Shown: positions 1-7,719, numbered from the stretch's first letter. The stretch is DNA of 57,010 nt from Bacteroidia bacterium (GCA_020049855.1 JAGVLJ010000050.1:1-57010), one strand, 5' to 3'. Notes: a model not told the origin generated them from the sequence alone. A program made the numbers and translations.

Positions 1-138
1 ATTGGCCCCGGAGGTGGTAATGGGTGGGAACTGGTTTTGGCTATTGATAAAATCTACTTGGGGGTCGTCTTTTTCGCAATGCAGGTTCATAGTAAGCAAA
101 GCGGTAAAGAGAAACAATAATGGATGGTATGTTTTCAT
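1..138 (-). CDS. Putative lipoprotein, N-terminal fragment (gene continues off the left edge)
   Basis: An open frame begins with ATG at 138 and runs off the window with no stop, giving 46 visible residues. The N-terminus has one Lys, then a hydrophobic stretch (LLFLFTALLTM) followed by NLHC, with Cys at residue 21 and an acidic EKDDP after it, as in Bacteroidota lipoproteins with relaxed lipoboxes. A good TAnnTTTG promoter box lies just upstream (159-166), which supports this as a real gene. The mature domain is outside the window, so function cannot be assigned. Confidence 0.6.
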   Translation of the reverse strand, partial: MKTYHPLLFLFTALLTMNLHCEKDDPQVDFINSQNQFPPITTSGAN

Positions 139-158
139 AACAGTTAGTTATTATATAA

Positions 159-190
159 CAAAGCTAACGGCTAAATTTTGGTAAAAACAA
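159..190 (-). promoter_or_regulatory. Bacteroidota-type promoter for the truncated lipoprotein gene
   Basis: Read on the minus strand, TAGCTTTG (159-166) matches the TAnnTTTG -7 box, and a TTG -33 element lies at 188-190, 21 bp upstream. The leader to the ATG at 138 is about 20 nt. The motif is seen directly; its use as a promoter is inferred from phylum knowledge. Confidence 0.55.
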
Positions 191-211
191 ATTTTAGTTA
201 AACTATAGCTG

Positions 212-233
212 AAATTACCCTTTAGGGTAATTT
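212..233. other. Perfect 9-bp inverted repeat (hairpin) between divergent/convergent signals
   Basis: AAATTACCC (212-220), loop TTTA, GGGTAATTT (225-233). The arms are perfect. It sits between the lipoprotein promoter and the rpmE terminator. It could be a second rpmE terminator hairpin or an operator; there is no strong T tract on the minus strand to decide. The rest of 139-375 holds only the promoter and terminator listed. Confidence 0.4.
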
Positions 234-325
234 GTCTTTGACGTAACGGGCGGGTTTGTTTGTTAAACTTAGGGGGCAAGGTAACACCCACCCAGCCGTA
301 AAAAGAAATGAGAAACTGCTTAAAA

Positions 326-356
326 AAAAAGTCCTGCTTTTGGGGCAGGACTTTTT
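326..356 (-). terminator. Rho-independent terminator of rpmE
   Basis: The stem GTCCTGC (331-337) pairs with GCAGGAC (345-351), extended by A/T pairing. On the minus strand the hairpin is followed by a run of nine T residues (the A run at 322-330). It lies about 20 bp after the rpmE stop codon, so it most likely ends that transcript. Confidence 0.8.
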
Positions 357-375
357 AATATAAGCAGTGTAAAAC

Positions 376-624
376 TTATTTCTTATTGTACCGTCTCCGG
401 AATTTATCAATACGGCCTGCAGTATCCACCAGGTTTGATTTACCGGTAAAAAACGGATGCGACTTGTCGGAAATCTCCAACTTGAAAAGCGGGTATTCGT
501 TTCCGTCTTCCCATTTCACTGTTTCTTTGGTTTCAACCGTTGATTTTGTGATAAATGAATAATCGCAAGACATGTCTTTAAACACGACCATTCTATAATT
601 CTGTGGATGGATATCTTGTTTCAT
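376..624 (-). CDS. rpmE2: 50S ribosomal protein bL31, type B
   Basis: This 82-residue protein is the bL31 component of the large ribosomal subunit. It begins [10 protein letters not shown] and carries the family signature around residues 9-25 ([14 protein letters not shown]) and the HPFFTGKSN block near residues 56-64. The type A zinc-binding Cys pairs are absent, with one Cys only, so this is the zinc-independent type B form usual in Bacteroidota. The length is normal. It is monocistronic, with its own TATCTTTG promoter box upstream and a strong terminator downstream. Confidence 0.95.
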   Translation of the reverse strand: MKQDIHPQNYRMVVFKDMSCDYSFITKSTVETKETVKWEDGNEYPLFKLEISDKSHPFFTGKSNLVDTAGRIDKFRRRYNKK

Positions 625-655
625 CTTATGTTAATTTCTGTATAAATTTGGACGG

Positions 656-663
656 CAAAGATA
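656..663 (-). promoter_or_regulatory. Promoter -7 box of rpmE
   Basis: TATCTTTG on the minus strand is an exact TAnnTTTG match, 31 nt before the rpmE ATG. No TTG is seen at the ideal 19-bp spacing, so the -33 element is uncertain. Confidence 0.5.
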
Positions 664-725
664 GGCATTTATAACAAAAAGTAAATTAATTTTTTTAAAT
701 CAGTTTTGCTCTAAAGCGAATTCCT

Positions 726-1232
726 ATGGCAGACGCAAAAATACTCATTATTGACCACGAAAAAACGGTAAAAATACTTACCCGCATAGCCTACCAGATT
801 TTAGAAAACAACCTGGAAGAGAAAGAATTAATTATTGCGGGCATTCAGGGTCGGGGATTTTCGGTGGCCAGCATGCTGGCTACTAAACTTGGCGAGATAA
901 GCAGCCTGAAAGTAACCCTGCATCAACTAAAACTGGATAAGGATCAACCCAAATCGGATGAAATAACCATGGAGCCAGATACCAAAGTAAAAGGCAAAAC
1001 GGTGGTAATTGTAGATGATGTGCTCAACTCGGGGCGTACCCTCATTTATAGTTTTATTCCCTTTTTAACGCATGGAGTAAAAAATATTCAAACAGCAGTG
1101 TTGATTGACCGCAATCACAAATGTTTTCCGGTAGCTGCCGATTACGTAGGAATATCATTGGCCACAACCAGCCGAGAACACGTAAATGTAGTGATTAACG
1201 ACAAAGGGCAGGTATCGGCCTATTTGAATTAG
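726..1232 (+). CDS. pyrR: PyrR-like phosphoribosyltransferase
   Basis: This 168-residue type I PRTase has the PRPP-binding signature VVIVDDVLNSGRT at about residues 92-104, and the PyrR-like C-terminal block AVLIDRNHKCFPVAADYVG followed by an EHVNVVI strand. PyrR proteins have uracil phosphoribosyltransferase activity and in some bacteria control pyrimidine operons by binding RNA. No pyr gene is adjacent and no attenuator was seen, so a regulatory role is not supported here. Length is about 10 residues below typical PyrR. It is a single gene, ended by a shared bidirectional terminator opposite the HU gene. Another base-specific PRTase function is possible. Confidence 0.75.
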   Translation: MADAKILIIDHEKTVKILTRIAYQILENNLEEKELIIAGIQGRGFSVASMLATKLGEISSLKVTLHQLKLDKDQPKSDEITMEPDTKVKGKTVVIVDDVLNSGRTLIYSFIPFLTHGVKNIQTAVLIDRNHKCFPVAADYVGISLATTSREHVNVVINDKGQVSAYLN

Positions 1233-1243
1233 GGGGCATAAAA

Positions 1244-1268
1244 AAACCGTGTTGGGTAAACACGGTTT
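1244..1268. terminator. Bidirectional terminator between the pyrR-like gene and HU
   Basis: Perfect stem AAACCGTGTT (1244-1253) / AACACGGTTT (1259-1268) with loop GGGTA. A-rich sequence lies on the left (T run on the minus strand) and the T-rich arm on the right. It sits between two convergent stop codons, so it can serve both. Confidence 0.8.
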
Positions 1269-1292
1269 ATACATTATAAGAGCAAGTTTAAC

Positions 1293-1565
1293 TTATTTCA
1301 CTTTTGTTGAAAGCTCAGAACCCGGTTTAAAACGAACAACTTTTTTAGCAGCAATATTAATTTCCTTTCCGGTTTTAGGATTTCTTCCTTTACGGGCAGC
1401 ACGTTTGGTTACCGAAAATGTTCCGAACCCAACAAGAATTACTTTGTCCCCTTTTTTTAATGCTTTCTCGGATGAAGACAGGAATGCGCTCAAAGCGGCC
1501 GATGCCTGTACCTTGGTAATTCCTGCACCATCAGCCATTGCGTTGATTAAATCTGCTTTGTTCAT
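1293..1565 (-). CDS. hup: HU-family DNA-binding protein
   Basis: This 90-residue histone-like protein should form a dimer that bends DNA and compacts the nucleoid. It shows the N-terminal helical pair (MNKADLINAMADGAGITKVQA), the VGFGTFSV strand, and the DNA-intercalating arm with the Pro signature GRNPKTGKEI at about residues 59-68, then the VVRFKPGSEL end block. Length and motifs are fully canonical. It has a near-ideal promoter upstream at 1609-1638 and shares a terminator with the convergent PyrR-like gene. Confidence 0.96.
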   Translation of the reverse strand: MNKADLINAMADGAGITKVQASAALSAFLSSSEKALKKGDKVILVGFGTFSVTKRAARKGRNPKTGKEINIAAKKVVRFKPGSELSTKVK

Positions 1566-1608
1566 TTTGTTTATTTATTTGGTGGAAGTATTAAAGTTTC
1601 AATCATCT

Positions 1609-1638
1609 CAAACATAGGGTAAGTAATTGGTACTTCAA
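1609..1638 (-). promoter_or_regulatory. Promoter of hup
   Basis: On the minus strand, TTG (1636-1638) is followed after exactly 19 bp by TATGTTTG (1609-1616), the TAnnTTTG -7 box. The leader to the HU ATG is about 40 nt. This is one of the clearest promoters in the window. Confidence 0.75.
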
Positions 1639-1723
1639 GCATTTTTGAAAAAATATTTTTTCACCAGCATCAAGAGTTATGGTTCTTTCAGCGCCATGCA
1701 ATAAAAAACTGACAGGCAATGAT

Positions 1724-2239
1724 TTATTTTTTAATCACAAAAGCGACCACTTGTTGAGCCACTTCTTCGGCTGAGAGTTTTTCCACATTTAGGGTACACT
1801 TTGCTTTGCGGTAAAATTGCTCTCTTTTATTGAAAAGCGTCTGAACAATGGTTAAGCGAGTCATGTCAGTGGCGTTTTTAAACAAGGGTCTTTGGGTTTT
1901 GCTTTGTTTAACCCGCGAGGCAATAAAGGCGGGCGATGCATCGAGAAAAATGGTAACTCCGTTTGCATTCATCAGTGCCATATTCTCATAAAAGCACGGA
2001 GTTCCTCCGCCACAAGCCAGCACAAACGATTCCTGTTGTATTATTTGTTGCAAACATGCCTGCTCAGCCTGGCGAAAATAATTTTCTCCGAAGTAGGCAA
2101 ACAAATCGGCCACCGACATATTTTTTTGTTGTTCGATGTATCGGTCGAGGTCTATAAACGGAAGTTGTAAACAAGCGGCTAATTTTTTTCCGATGGTGGT
2201 TTTGCCCACTCCCATCAGTCCGGTTAAAAAAATTTTCAT
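1724..2239 (-). CDS. aroK: Shikimate kinase
   Basis: This 171-residue NMP-kinase-fold enzyme phosphorylates shikimate with ATP, the fifth step of the chorismate pathway in the cytosol. The Walker A motif GLMGVGKTT is at residues 7-15, the substrate-binding DLDRYIE at about 31-37, and the GGGTP loop at about 77-81. The adenine/lid region KTQRPLF is near 113-119. It is last in a minus-strand run after a DUF1599 protein and a DoxX-like membrane protein. The other aro genes here (aroC, aroA, aroB) lie 43 kb away, so the pathway is split. Confidence 0.95.
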   Translation of the reverse strand: MKIFLTGLMGVGKTTIGKKLAACLQLPFIDLDRYIEQQKNMSVADLFAYFGENYFRQAEQACLQQIIQQESFVLACGGGTPCFYENMALMNANGVTIFLDASPAFIASRVKQSKTQRPLFKNATDMTRLTIVQTLFNKREQFYRKAKCTLNVEKLSAEEVAQQVVAFVIKK

Positions 2240-2276
2240 GCAGCAGCATAATTAATAAAAGTGCACGACCAATCTT

Positions 2277-3413
2277 TCATTGGTTCATCTGCTTTTTTAC
2301 CGTTTCAAAGGTTGGCACCTGAAACCCGCTCCACTTTTTAATCACTACTCCTTTTTTAAATAAAATTACCCCGGGGTTAGAGCGTATCATTGTTTTAAGT
2401 TCGATACCATCCATATTAAAATATTCATAAGGTGCTGCCACTTCATGGCGGTAGGCTTCGGCTTCTTCGGGTGGTGTGCTTGTAAAAGCCCAAATACGTT
2501 TTCCGGCTTTGGTCATCCAGTCCTCGGCCAATTTATTAAGGGCAGGCTGAGCAAACCTTAATGTTTTAGTAAGTTCATTCTGTACAATCACCAGTTGGTA
2601 ATCATCCTTCATAAAAAACAAATCTGTTAGCTCCGCTTTTTGGGAGTCGTAAATCTTAAACCCGTGTATTGGCGATTTGTACCCGGGTTTAACCAATACG
2701 CTAATAGTGGTATCCCACTTCCAGTTTAACGTATCTTGCCACGGGTAATTACTCATGGTAAAATCTTTTACCTCATTGGTTTTTAAATTGCGGTATCGCA
2801 GCCGCGTTTCATAAACATCATCTTTAAGCTGGCCTTTGGGAACGGCCATAATTTTTTCGATATCGTTTCCTACTTTGTATGGAAGAAAATCTTTAAATGG
2901 TAAAAGCATATAGGCCAAAACTGCAAATGCGGTTGAGGCAAACAATGAAGTAAAAATGAAGAGCGATGAAATTGCTTTTGATTTAAAAACCGGCTTAATA
3001 TTTTTTTGCCCGATAAAAACAACGAGGATGAAGGCAAGTAATATCAGGTCTTTGGTAAACGACTGCCATGGTGTAAGTTTAATGGCATCGCCAAAGCAAC
3101 CGCAATCGGTTACTTTGTTATACAGAGCCGAATACCCCGTGAGCCAAGTAAAAAACATAATCATAAAAAGCAGCAACCATGTATTTAATTTTACATACGA
3201 CCCGATGAGCAATAATACCCCGACAATAATTTCGAAAATACAAACAACCATTGCCAGTGGCAACGCAATACCCACAAAAAATGGCATTTCAAATACCTCA
3301 AAATATTCTTTGAGTTTATAAGAAAAGCCAAGTGGATCGTTGGCTTTAATAATGCCCGATATAATGAATAAAAAACTTACAAAAAACCTGCTTATTTGTA
3401 CAGTTGTTTTCAT
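2277..3413 (-). CDS. DoxX/MauE-like membrane protein with C-terminal thioredoxin-like region (BT_3928-type)
   Basis: The 378-residue protein starts with a membrane domain (residues about 1-175) of several hydrophobic helices: RFFVSFLFIISGIIKANDP is the typical DoxX/MauE start, followed by a periplasmic CGCFGD motif near residue 105. The C-terminal half is soluble and ends with NPGVILFKKGVVIKKW, which resembles the last strands of a thioredoxin fold. The family is common in Bacteroidota and presumed redox-associated, but no reaction is established. It begins 3 bp after the DUF1599 stop and lies upstream of aroK, so the three genes look like an operon. Confidence 0.75.
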   Translation of the reverse strand: MKTTVQISRFFVSFLFIISGIIKANDPLGFSYKLKEYFEVFEMPFFVGIALPLAMVVCIFEIIVGVLLLIGSYVKLNTWLLLFMIMFFTWLTGYSALYNKVTDCGCFGDAIKLTPWQSFTKDLILLAFILVVFIGQKNIKPVFKSKAISSLFIFTSLFASTAFAVLAYMLLPFKDFLPYKVGNDIEKIMAVPKGQLKDDVYETRLRYRNLKTNEVKDFTMSNYPWQDTLNWKWDTTISVLVKPGYKSPIHGFKIYDSQKAELTDLFFMKDDYQLVIVQNELTKTLRFAQPALNKLAEDWMTKAGKRIWAFTSTPPEEAEAYRHEVAAPYEYFNMDGIELKTMIRSNPGVILFKKGVVIKKWSGFQVPTFETVKKQMNQ

Positions 3414-3415
3414 AT

Positions 3416-3955
3416 TTACTCCTGTAATCTGATTAATGCAAAAACCGAATAATTTAAAATATCGCGAAAATTGGCATCCACACCTTCCGACCCGAGTGTT
3501 TTTCCTTCATTATCCTCAATTTGCCGGATACGAAGAATGCGCATCAAAATCATATCGGTAAAAGTACTTACCCGCATATCGCGCCAGGCTTCTCCATAAT
3601 CCTGATTTTTATCCATCATCAGTTTAAAGGCGATTTCCACTTCGCGGTCGTAGGTTTGCAATAATTGATCCGAAGTGAGGTTTTTTTCCCAGTCGTCTCC
3701 AATCTCCATTTGAATAAGGGCAATGATGCAATAGTTAACAATACCCATAAACTCCGATTCCATCCCTTCATTGATACGCATGGATTTATTTTGCTCAATA
3801 GTGCGAATGCGTTGAGCTTTAATAAAAATCTGGTCGGTGATAGATGGCAAACGCATAATGCGCCACGATGTACCGTAGTCATGATTTTTTCGGGCAAATA
3901 TTCCTCTGCATTTGGCAATTACCGAATGATATTGTACTTGGGTTTGGCTACTCAA
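3416..3955 (-). CDS. DUF1599 protein with two internal repeats
   Basis: The protein has 179 residues and no signal peptide. It contains two copies of the same helical unit: KNHDYGTSWRIMR at residues 23-35 and KNQDYGEAWRDMR at 116-128, each followed by D(Q/M)I and a RIRxIE helix and an (I/L)NY block. This matches DUF1599, a family recently linked by name to nucleotide modification but without a proven reaction. The apparent start is TTG; no early ATG exists in frame and a stop lies just upstream. It is divergent from folP, with its 5' end 40 bp away, and probably first in an operon with the DoxX-like gene and aroK. Confidence 0.75.
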   Translation of the reverse strand: MSSQTQVQYHSVIAKCRGIFARKNHDYGTSWRIMRLPSITDQIFIKAQRIRTIEQNKSMRINEGMESEFMGIVNYCIIALIQMEIGDDWEKNLTSDQLLQTYDREVEIAFKLMMDKNQDYGEAWRDMRVSTFTDMILMRILRIRQIEDNEGKTLGSEGVDANFRDILNYSVFALIRLQE

Positions 3956-3995
3956 AACTTAATCCTTTAATTCGTGAAAACATTGAACAAGACGA

Positions 3996-4850
3996 ATGGC
4001 GAAATTATCGGATTTTTCTATAAAAAGTACCCTAAACTGTAAGGGTCGTTTACTTTCTCTTGAGCAGCCCGTAGTAATGGGTATTCTAAACATAACCCCT
4101 GATTCTTTTTTTGACGGAGGTACGCTACACTCTAGTGCTGCTGCCATGCAGCGTGCCGGAGAGATGATTTCGGGCGGGGCTTCCATTCTTGATATAGGAG
4201 GCTACTCCACCCGTCCGGGAGCCAGAGACGTTCCAGTTAGGGAAGAACTTACGCGCATCATCCCTGTGATAGAAGGTATTGCTAAAAATTTTCCTGATTG
4301 TTTTATTTCGGTTGATACTTTTAGGGCACAGGTGGCCCGAGAAGCTATTATGGCCGGGGCACACATCATTAACGATGTTTCGGGCGGTGATGATGATCCG
4401 CTCATGTTCGAAACTGTTGCGTCCTTTAAAGTTCCGTATATACTAATGCATAAAAAAGGACATATTAACACCATGCAGCAAAATCCGGAGTATACGAATG
4501 TAGTAGAGGAGGTAATGGATAGCTTTCATCCAAAAATACACTTGCTTAAACAACTGGGGGTAAGTGATGTGGTGCTCGATCCCGGATTCGGTTTCGGAAA
4601 AACCATTGAGCACAACTTTGAATTATTGAACCGTCTCGATGAATTCCATATCTTTGGCCTTCCGGTGCTGGCGGGTTTATCACGCAAATCAACCGTTTAC
4701 CGTACGCTTGGTATTACTGCCAAAGAGGCCTTAAACGGAACCACTGTACTCCATACCATTGCCCTGCTAAAAGGAGCGCAAATTTTAAGGGCGCACGATG
4801 TGAAAGAGGCTATGGAATGTATAACTCTTACAAGCAAACTGAATGGATGA
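3996..4850 (+). CDS. folP: Dihydropteroate synthase
   Basis: This 284-residue TIM-barrel enzyme joins p-aminobenzoate to 6-hydroxymethyl-dihydropterin diphosphate in folate synthesis; it is the sulfonamide target. Diagnostic motifs are MGILNITPDSFFDGG at about residues 28-42, the SVDTF strand near 104, INDVSGG near 124, LDPGFGFGKT near 194, GLSRKS near 227 and a final RAHDVKEA. Length is normal. Its 3' end overlaps the cdaA start by 8 bp, an arrangement frequent in Bacteroidota and suggesting translational coupling. Confidence 0.96.
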   Translation: MAKLSDFSIKSTLNCKGRLLSLEQPVVMGILNITPDSFFDGGTLHSSAAAMQRAGEMISGGASILDIGGYSTRPGARDVPVREELTRIIPVIEGIAKNFPDCFISVDTFRAQVAREAIMAGAHIINDVSGGDDDPLMFETVASFKVPYILMHKKGHINTMQQNPEYTNVVEEVMDSFHPKIHLLKQLGVSDVVLDPGFGFGKTIEHNFELLNRLDEFHIFGLPVLAGLSRKSTVYRTLGITAKEALNGTTVLHTIALLKGAQILRAHDVKEAMECITLTSKLNG

Positions 4851-5667
4851 AGTAGATATTTTTTCGGTTAATTATATGAAACAGCACTGGCTTTCGCTGG
4901 TGGTAGATGTAGTGCTCATAACGCTCATTTTTTTTCGCCTCCTCAAAGCCCTGCGGGGAAGTTTAGCCTTTAATATTCTTATCGGGTTAATTACTGTATA
5001 CGCTTTGTGGTGGTTGCTGAAGTTCTTAAAACTGCACCTTATGTCAACCATCCTTGGCGAATTTACCAAGGTGGGCGTACTGGCAATTCTCATTGTTTTT
5101 CAGCAAGAGATACGTAAATTTTTAATGCTGTTGGGAAAAAACAGTCTTGGAAAAGGTGAAGGAAGTTGGAAAAATCTATTACCTTGGAACTGGAACCTGC
5201 AGGAAGGAAATATCAATAATAATTTTGAAGCGGTGGCATCGGCCTGCGAAAATTTATCGGCAGGAAAAACGGGTGCTATACTGGTATTCCCGAAATCGAC
5301 CGAACTGAAATTTTTTGCCATGACAGGTGAAATTATGGATGCACTGGTTTCAAAAAGACTCATTGAAAGTATTTTTAATAAAACCAGTCCGCTGCACGAT
5401 GGAGCTGCTATTATTCACAACAATAAAATTAAAGCAGCCGGTTGTGTATTACCTGTGAGCGATAACCCCGATTTGCCTTCCGGCATGGGCTTGCGCCACA
5501 GGGCTGCCGTAGGCATCACCGAACAATCGGATGCCATAGCTATTGTAGTATCGGAAGAAACGGGGAAAATAAGCTTGATAAAGGAAGGCTTGATAAAAGA
5601 AGACATAACCTCTTTTGAAATAGTTCAGATAATGAGTAGGGAATTTGCTGACGAACTAATCAAATAA
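4843..5667 (+). CDS. cdaA: Diadenylate cyclase CdaA (c-di-AMP synthase)
   Basis: The 274-residue membrane enzyme condenses two ATP to cyclic di-AMP. Three hydrophobic segments occupy roughly residues 16-95 (VVDVVLITLIFF; AFNILIGLITVYALWWLL; VGVLAILIVF). The DAC domain follows, with the DGA motif at residues 186-188 and RHR at 218-220, both needed for nucleotide binding. The start overlaps folP by 8 bp; a second Met at residue 12 is possible. No CdaR-like regulator is next to it. c-di-AMP usually governs potassium and cell-wall homeostasis. Confidence 0.93.
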   Translation: MDEVDIFSVNYMKQHWLSLVVDVVLITLIFFRLLKALRGSLAFNILIGLITVYALWWLLKFLKLHLMSTILGEFTKVGVLAILIVFQQEIRKFLMLLGKNSLGKGEGSWKNLLPWNWNLQEGNINNNFEAVASACENLSAGKTGAILVFPKSTELKFFAMTGEIMDALVSKRLIESIFNKTSPLHDGAAIIHNNKIKAAGCVLPVSDNPDLPSGMGLRHRAAVGITEQSDAIAIVVSEETGKISLIKEGLIKEDITSFEIVQIMSREFADELIK

Positions 5668-5669
5668 GT

Positions 5670-6191
5670 TTATTGAATCGAATCACTCTCCGGATTCAGG
5701 GAATCAAGGTAATGAATCAGTTCCTGATCTGAATACCCAATCAGTTTTATAGACTGAGCGGCATCACGGGCAGCATCAGTGTTCGGATATTTTTTAATCA
5801 CTTCATTGTAAACATCGGTGGCAGGGCCAATTTTGTTCAGCCCGTTTTCCAAAATAAATCCCTTCATAAACATGGCTAAACCTGCCCGCTTATCCTCCGG
5901 ATACCGGGTAAAAAAAATATCGTACAAGCGAATAGCATCTTCAAACTGCCCAAGCATATTGCTCGACTCGGCAGCCTTGTACGTAAATTCCCTGCAATTG
6001 GGGTCTTCGGGGTATTGGGAAATGAACTGTTGGTACAACTGATTTAATTCTGCCAGCTTATCGGGATTTTCGATGGTTGAATCATTTTTATCCATCTCCA
6101 TAATTTTTTTGAGGGCTTCTTCTTTAGGCGATGTGGAACAAGAAGCAAAAAACAATACTCCGGCAACAAATAAATATGATGCAATTTTCAT
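5670..6191 (-). CDS. Tetratricopeptide-repeat lipoprotein
   Basis: The protein has 173 residues. A short signal peptide ends in FFASC, with the lipidated Cys at about residue 18, then a charged linker and two to three TPR-like helix pairs (FEDAIRLYDIFFTRYPED; IGPATDVYNEVIKKYPNTD). The YPxxxxA pattern resembles YbgF/BamD-type periplasmic TPRs, so a scaffold role in the envelope is likely, but no partner is encoded nearby. It is convergent with cdaA, with stop codons two bases apart. The TACATTTG box lies only 5 nt before the ATG. Confidence 0.75.
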   Translation of the reverse strand: MKIASYLFVAGVLFFASCSTSPKEEALKKIMEMDKNDSTIENPDKLAELNQLYQQFISQYPEDPNCREFTYKAAESSNMLGQFEDAIRLYDIFFTRYPEDKRAGLAMFMKGFILENGLNKIGPATDVYNEVIKKYPNTDAARDAAQSIKLIGYSDQELIHYLDSLNPESDSIQ

Positions 6192-6196
6192 AAGGG

Positions 6197-6204
6197 CAAA
6201 TGTA
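6197..6204 (-). promoter_or_regulatory. Promoter -7 box, near-leaderless, for the TPR lipoprotein
   Basis: TACATTTG (minus strand) is an exact TAnnTTTG match ending 5 nt before the ATG, which predicts transcription starting at or next to the start codon. Confidence 0.5.
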
Positions 6205-6212
6205 GGATTAGT

Positions 6213-6575
6213 TTAATATTTTCCAAGGCTAAGCATCACCAGGGTACAGGCTTCAACAGATTCAATACCGTGCTCATTCAATTTACCAGCCAACTCCGGG
6301 TTTTCGGCTCCCGGATTAAAAATAACCCGCTTGGGTTTAAGTTTAAGAATATACTCGTAAAATGATGGTTGATGTGTGAAACCCACATACAAAGTAACGG
6401 TATCCACTCCTTCTACCATAGGCTGCCCTTGCTGAATGTGTACCCCTGCAACTTCGCCTTGCTTGATGCCAACCGCAATTACTTCATGTCCGTAATTTAG
6501 TAATTTATGAATAGCCATGTAAGCCGTTCGATCAGGGTTGGTGGTAGCACCAAGCACCAGTGTTTTTTTTGACAT
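6213..6575 (-). CDS. CoA-binding domain protein (CoA_binding_2)
   Basis: This 120-residue single-domain Rossmann protein begins MSKKTLVLGATTNPDRTAYM, the YccU/CoA_binding_2 pattern, with the GHEVIAVG strand near residue 29, a VDTVTLYV strand near 57, and NPGAENPEL near residue 90. Members bind acyl-CoA-like nucleotides, but their physiological role is unknown. It is the last core gene before the accessory island. The start is supported by a TACCTTTG box 4 nt upstream. Confidence 0.88.
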   Translation of the reverse strand: MSKKTLVLGATTNPDRTAYMAIHKLLNYGHEVIAVGIKQGEVAGVHIQQGQPMVEGVDTVTLYVGFTHQPSFYEYILKLKPKRVIFNPGAENPELAGKLNEHGIESVEACTLVMLSLGKY

Positions 6576-6579
6576 GGTA

Positions 6580-6587
6580 CAAAGGTA
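6580..6587 (-). promoter_or_regulatory. Promoter -7 box, near-leaderless, for the CoA-binding protein
   Basis: TACCTTTG on the minus strand, separated from the ATG by only TACC. This predicts a leaderless or near-leaderless mRNA. Confidence 0.5.
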
Positions 6588-6619
6588 ATGGAATTTGTAA
6601 CATTGAAATTCGGGTCTAG

Positions 6620-6734
6620 CATCCCCATACCCCCTTCACTTGTGCGCAAGCCCACGCTGCAAGGGGGATAAAACATCGGTAAAATTGTCCCCCTTGTGCG
6701 GCTGACCGCGGGAGAGCGAAGGGGGTAGGGGATG
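6620..6734. repeat. Imperfect palindromic intergenic repeat
   Basis: The left outer arm CATCCCCATACCCCCTT (6620-6636) pairs with AAGGGGGTAGGGGATG (6719-6734) with one bulged base. An inner G-rich block (6659-6669) pairs with a C-rich block (6687-6697). The right half shares a core (CTGACxGCGGGAGA..GAAGGGG) with 10718-10750 on the other side of the island. It looks like a REP/MITE-type element in the 361-bp gap 6576-6936; I see no gene in that gap. Confidence 0.55.
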
Positions 6735-6753
6735 TGCACTAACTTCAACGGAA

Positions 6754-6775
6754 CATCAAGCGTGGACGCTTGATG
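6754..6775. other. Perfect 10-bp stem-loop
   Basis: CATCAAGCGT (6754-6763), loop GG, ACGCTTGATG (6766-6775). The repeat is perfect, but no T tract follows, so it is not a typical terminator. It lies between the palindromic repeat and the first island gene. Confidence 0.45.
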
Positions 6776-6936
6776 GAACAATACGGATGGCTGGTTGAAA
6801 TAACTTTAAATCTGCTCCCCCTGCATAGGGTTAACTTTTTTTACTTAAACTTGTAGTTGAATTAGTAACCAACTAGTGTACACTTTTTTAGGATGAGGAT
6901 GCACTATAGTTTCGAACATAAATCTCGCGACCGAAA

Positions 6937-7680
6937 ATGAATAAATTTATAGCATACTTTGATTTGCTTGGTTTTGAAGAATTTATTGCCAAAAATAGTA
7001 TTGATGATCAAAAAACGGCTCTTGGTGTTGTTTTTCATACCATTGAGTGCAGCCTATCGGGTGGCAAAGTTCTAAATACCGACATAGGTGTAGTAGCTGA
7101 CATATCCAATGCCCAAATTAATTGCCTTAACTTTTCGGACACTATCGTCTTTTGGACAAATGATGAGTCTACCTATTCATTAATCAATTTATTGAAAGTT
7201 GTTCACGACTTCAATTCAAAAATGATTCTTTATGTTTTTCCAATAAGAGGGGCGGTAACGTTTGGGGAAATATTTCATACGAATTATCGTGAAGCAAGTA
7301 ACCAGAATACACTTTACAATGTTAACTCTGTGTACGGCAAAGGAATCATTGAGGCATACAGAAAATCGGAAATGCAAAACTGGGCAGGTACTGTAATTGA
7401 CAATACAATTATTGAAGAGTTGAAACTAAGAAAAATTGAAGTTGACACATTTCTAAAGCCGTTTGCAAAAAAATACCAAGTACCATACAAAGATTTAAAT
7501 GTGCAAAAGTCTGACGAATACACCCTTTGCCCAGTAGAAGAAAAGATTGGCAACGAGTTTTTTAATAATTGTCAAAAATCAATTGAGCGAAATTTTTCTA
7601 ATTATAATAAAGATGTTTCACAGGCTTCTGTAAAAATAAAGTTAGCAACCACCATTAAGTTTCTTGAGAGTTTTAAATGA
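6937..7680 (+). CDS. Class III nucleotidyl-cyclase-like protein, unknown
   Basis: The soluble 247-residue protein has no signal peptide. Its pattern fits the class III adenylyl/guanylyl cyclase fold: AYFDLLGF at 6-13 (first metal-type Asp, D9), NFSDTIVFW at 65-73 (second Asp, D68), IRGAVTFGEIF at 103-113 (the RxGxxxG-like strand), and YGKGIIEAYRKSE at 133-145, matching the VNxAARLE helix, then a GTVID strand. Both catalytic-type aspartates are kept, so nucleotide or cyclic-nucleotide chemistry is plausible but unproven. It is the first gene of an AT-rich, four-gene co-directional island. Relation to Pycsar-type cyclases is speculative; no known effector partner matches exactly. Confidence 0.5.
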   Translation: MNKFIAYFDLLGFEEFIAKNSIDDQKTALGVVFHTIECSLSGGKVLNTDIGVVADISNAQINCLNFSDTIVFWTNDESTYSLINLLKVVHDFNSKMILYVFPIRGAVTFGEIFHTNYREASNQNTLYNVNSVYGKGIIEAYRKSEMQNWAGTVIDNTIIEELKLRKIEVDTFLKPFAKKYQVPYKDLNVQKSDEYTLCPVEEKIGNEFFNNCQKSIERNFSNYNKDVSQASVKIKLATTIKFLESFK

Positions 7681-7719
7681 AACAAATTGCACATTAAATA
7701 TTAATATAATCACTAGTTA

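Noticed and set aside
2-184. Plus-strand 60-residue frame at the left edge
   Set aside because: It overlaps the minus-strand lipoprotein start that has a promoter, and encodes no recognisable protein.
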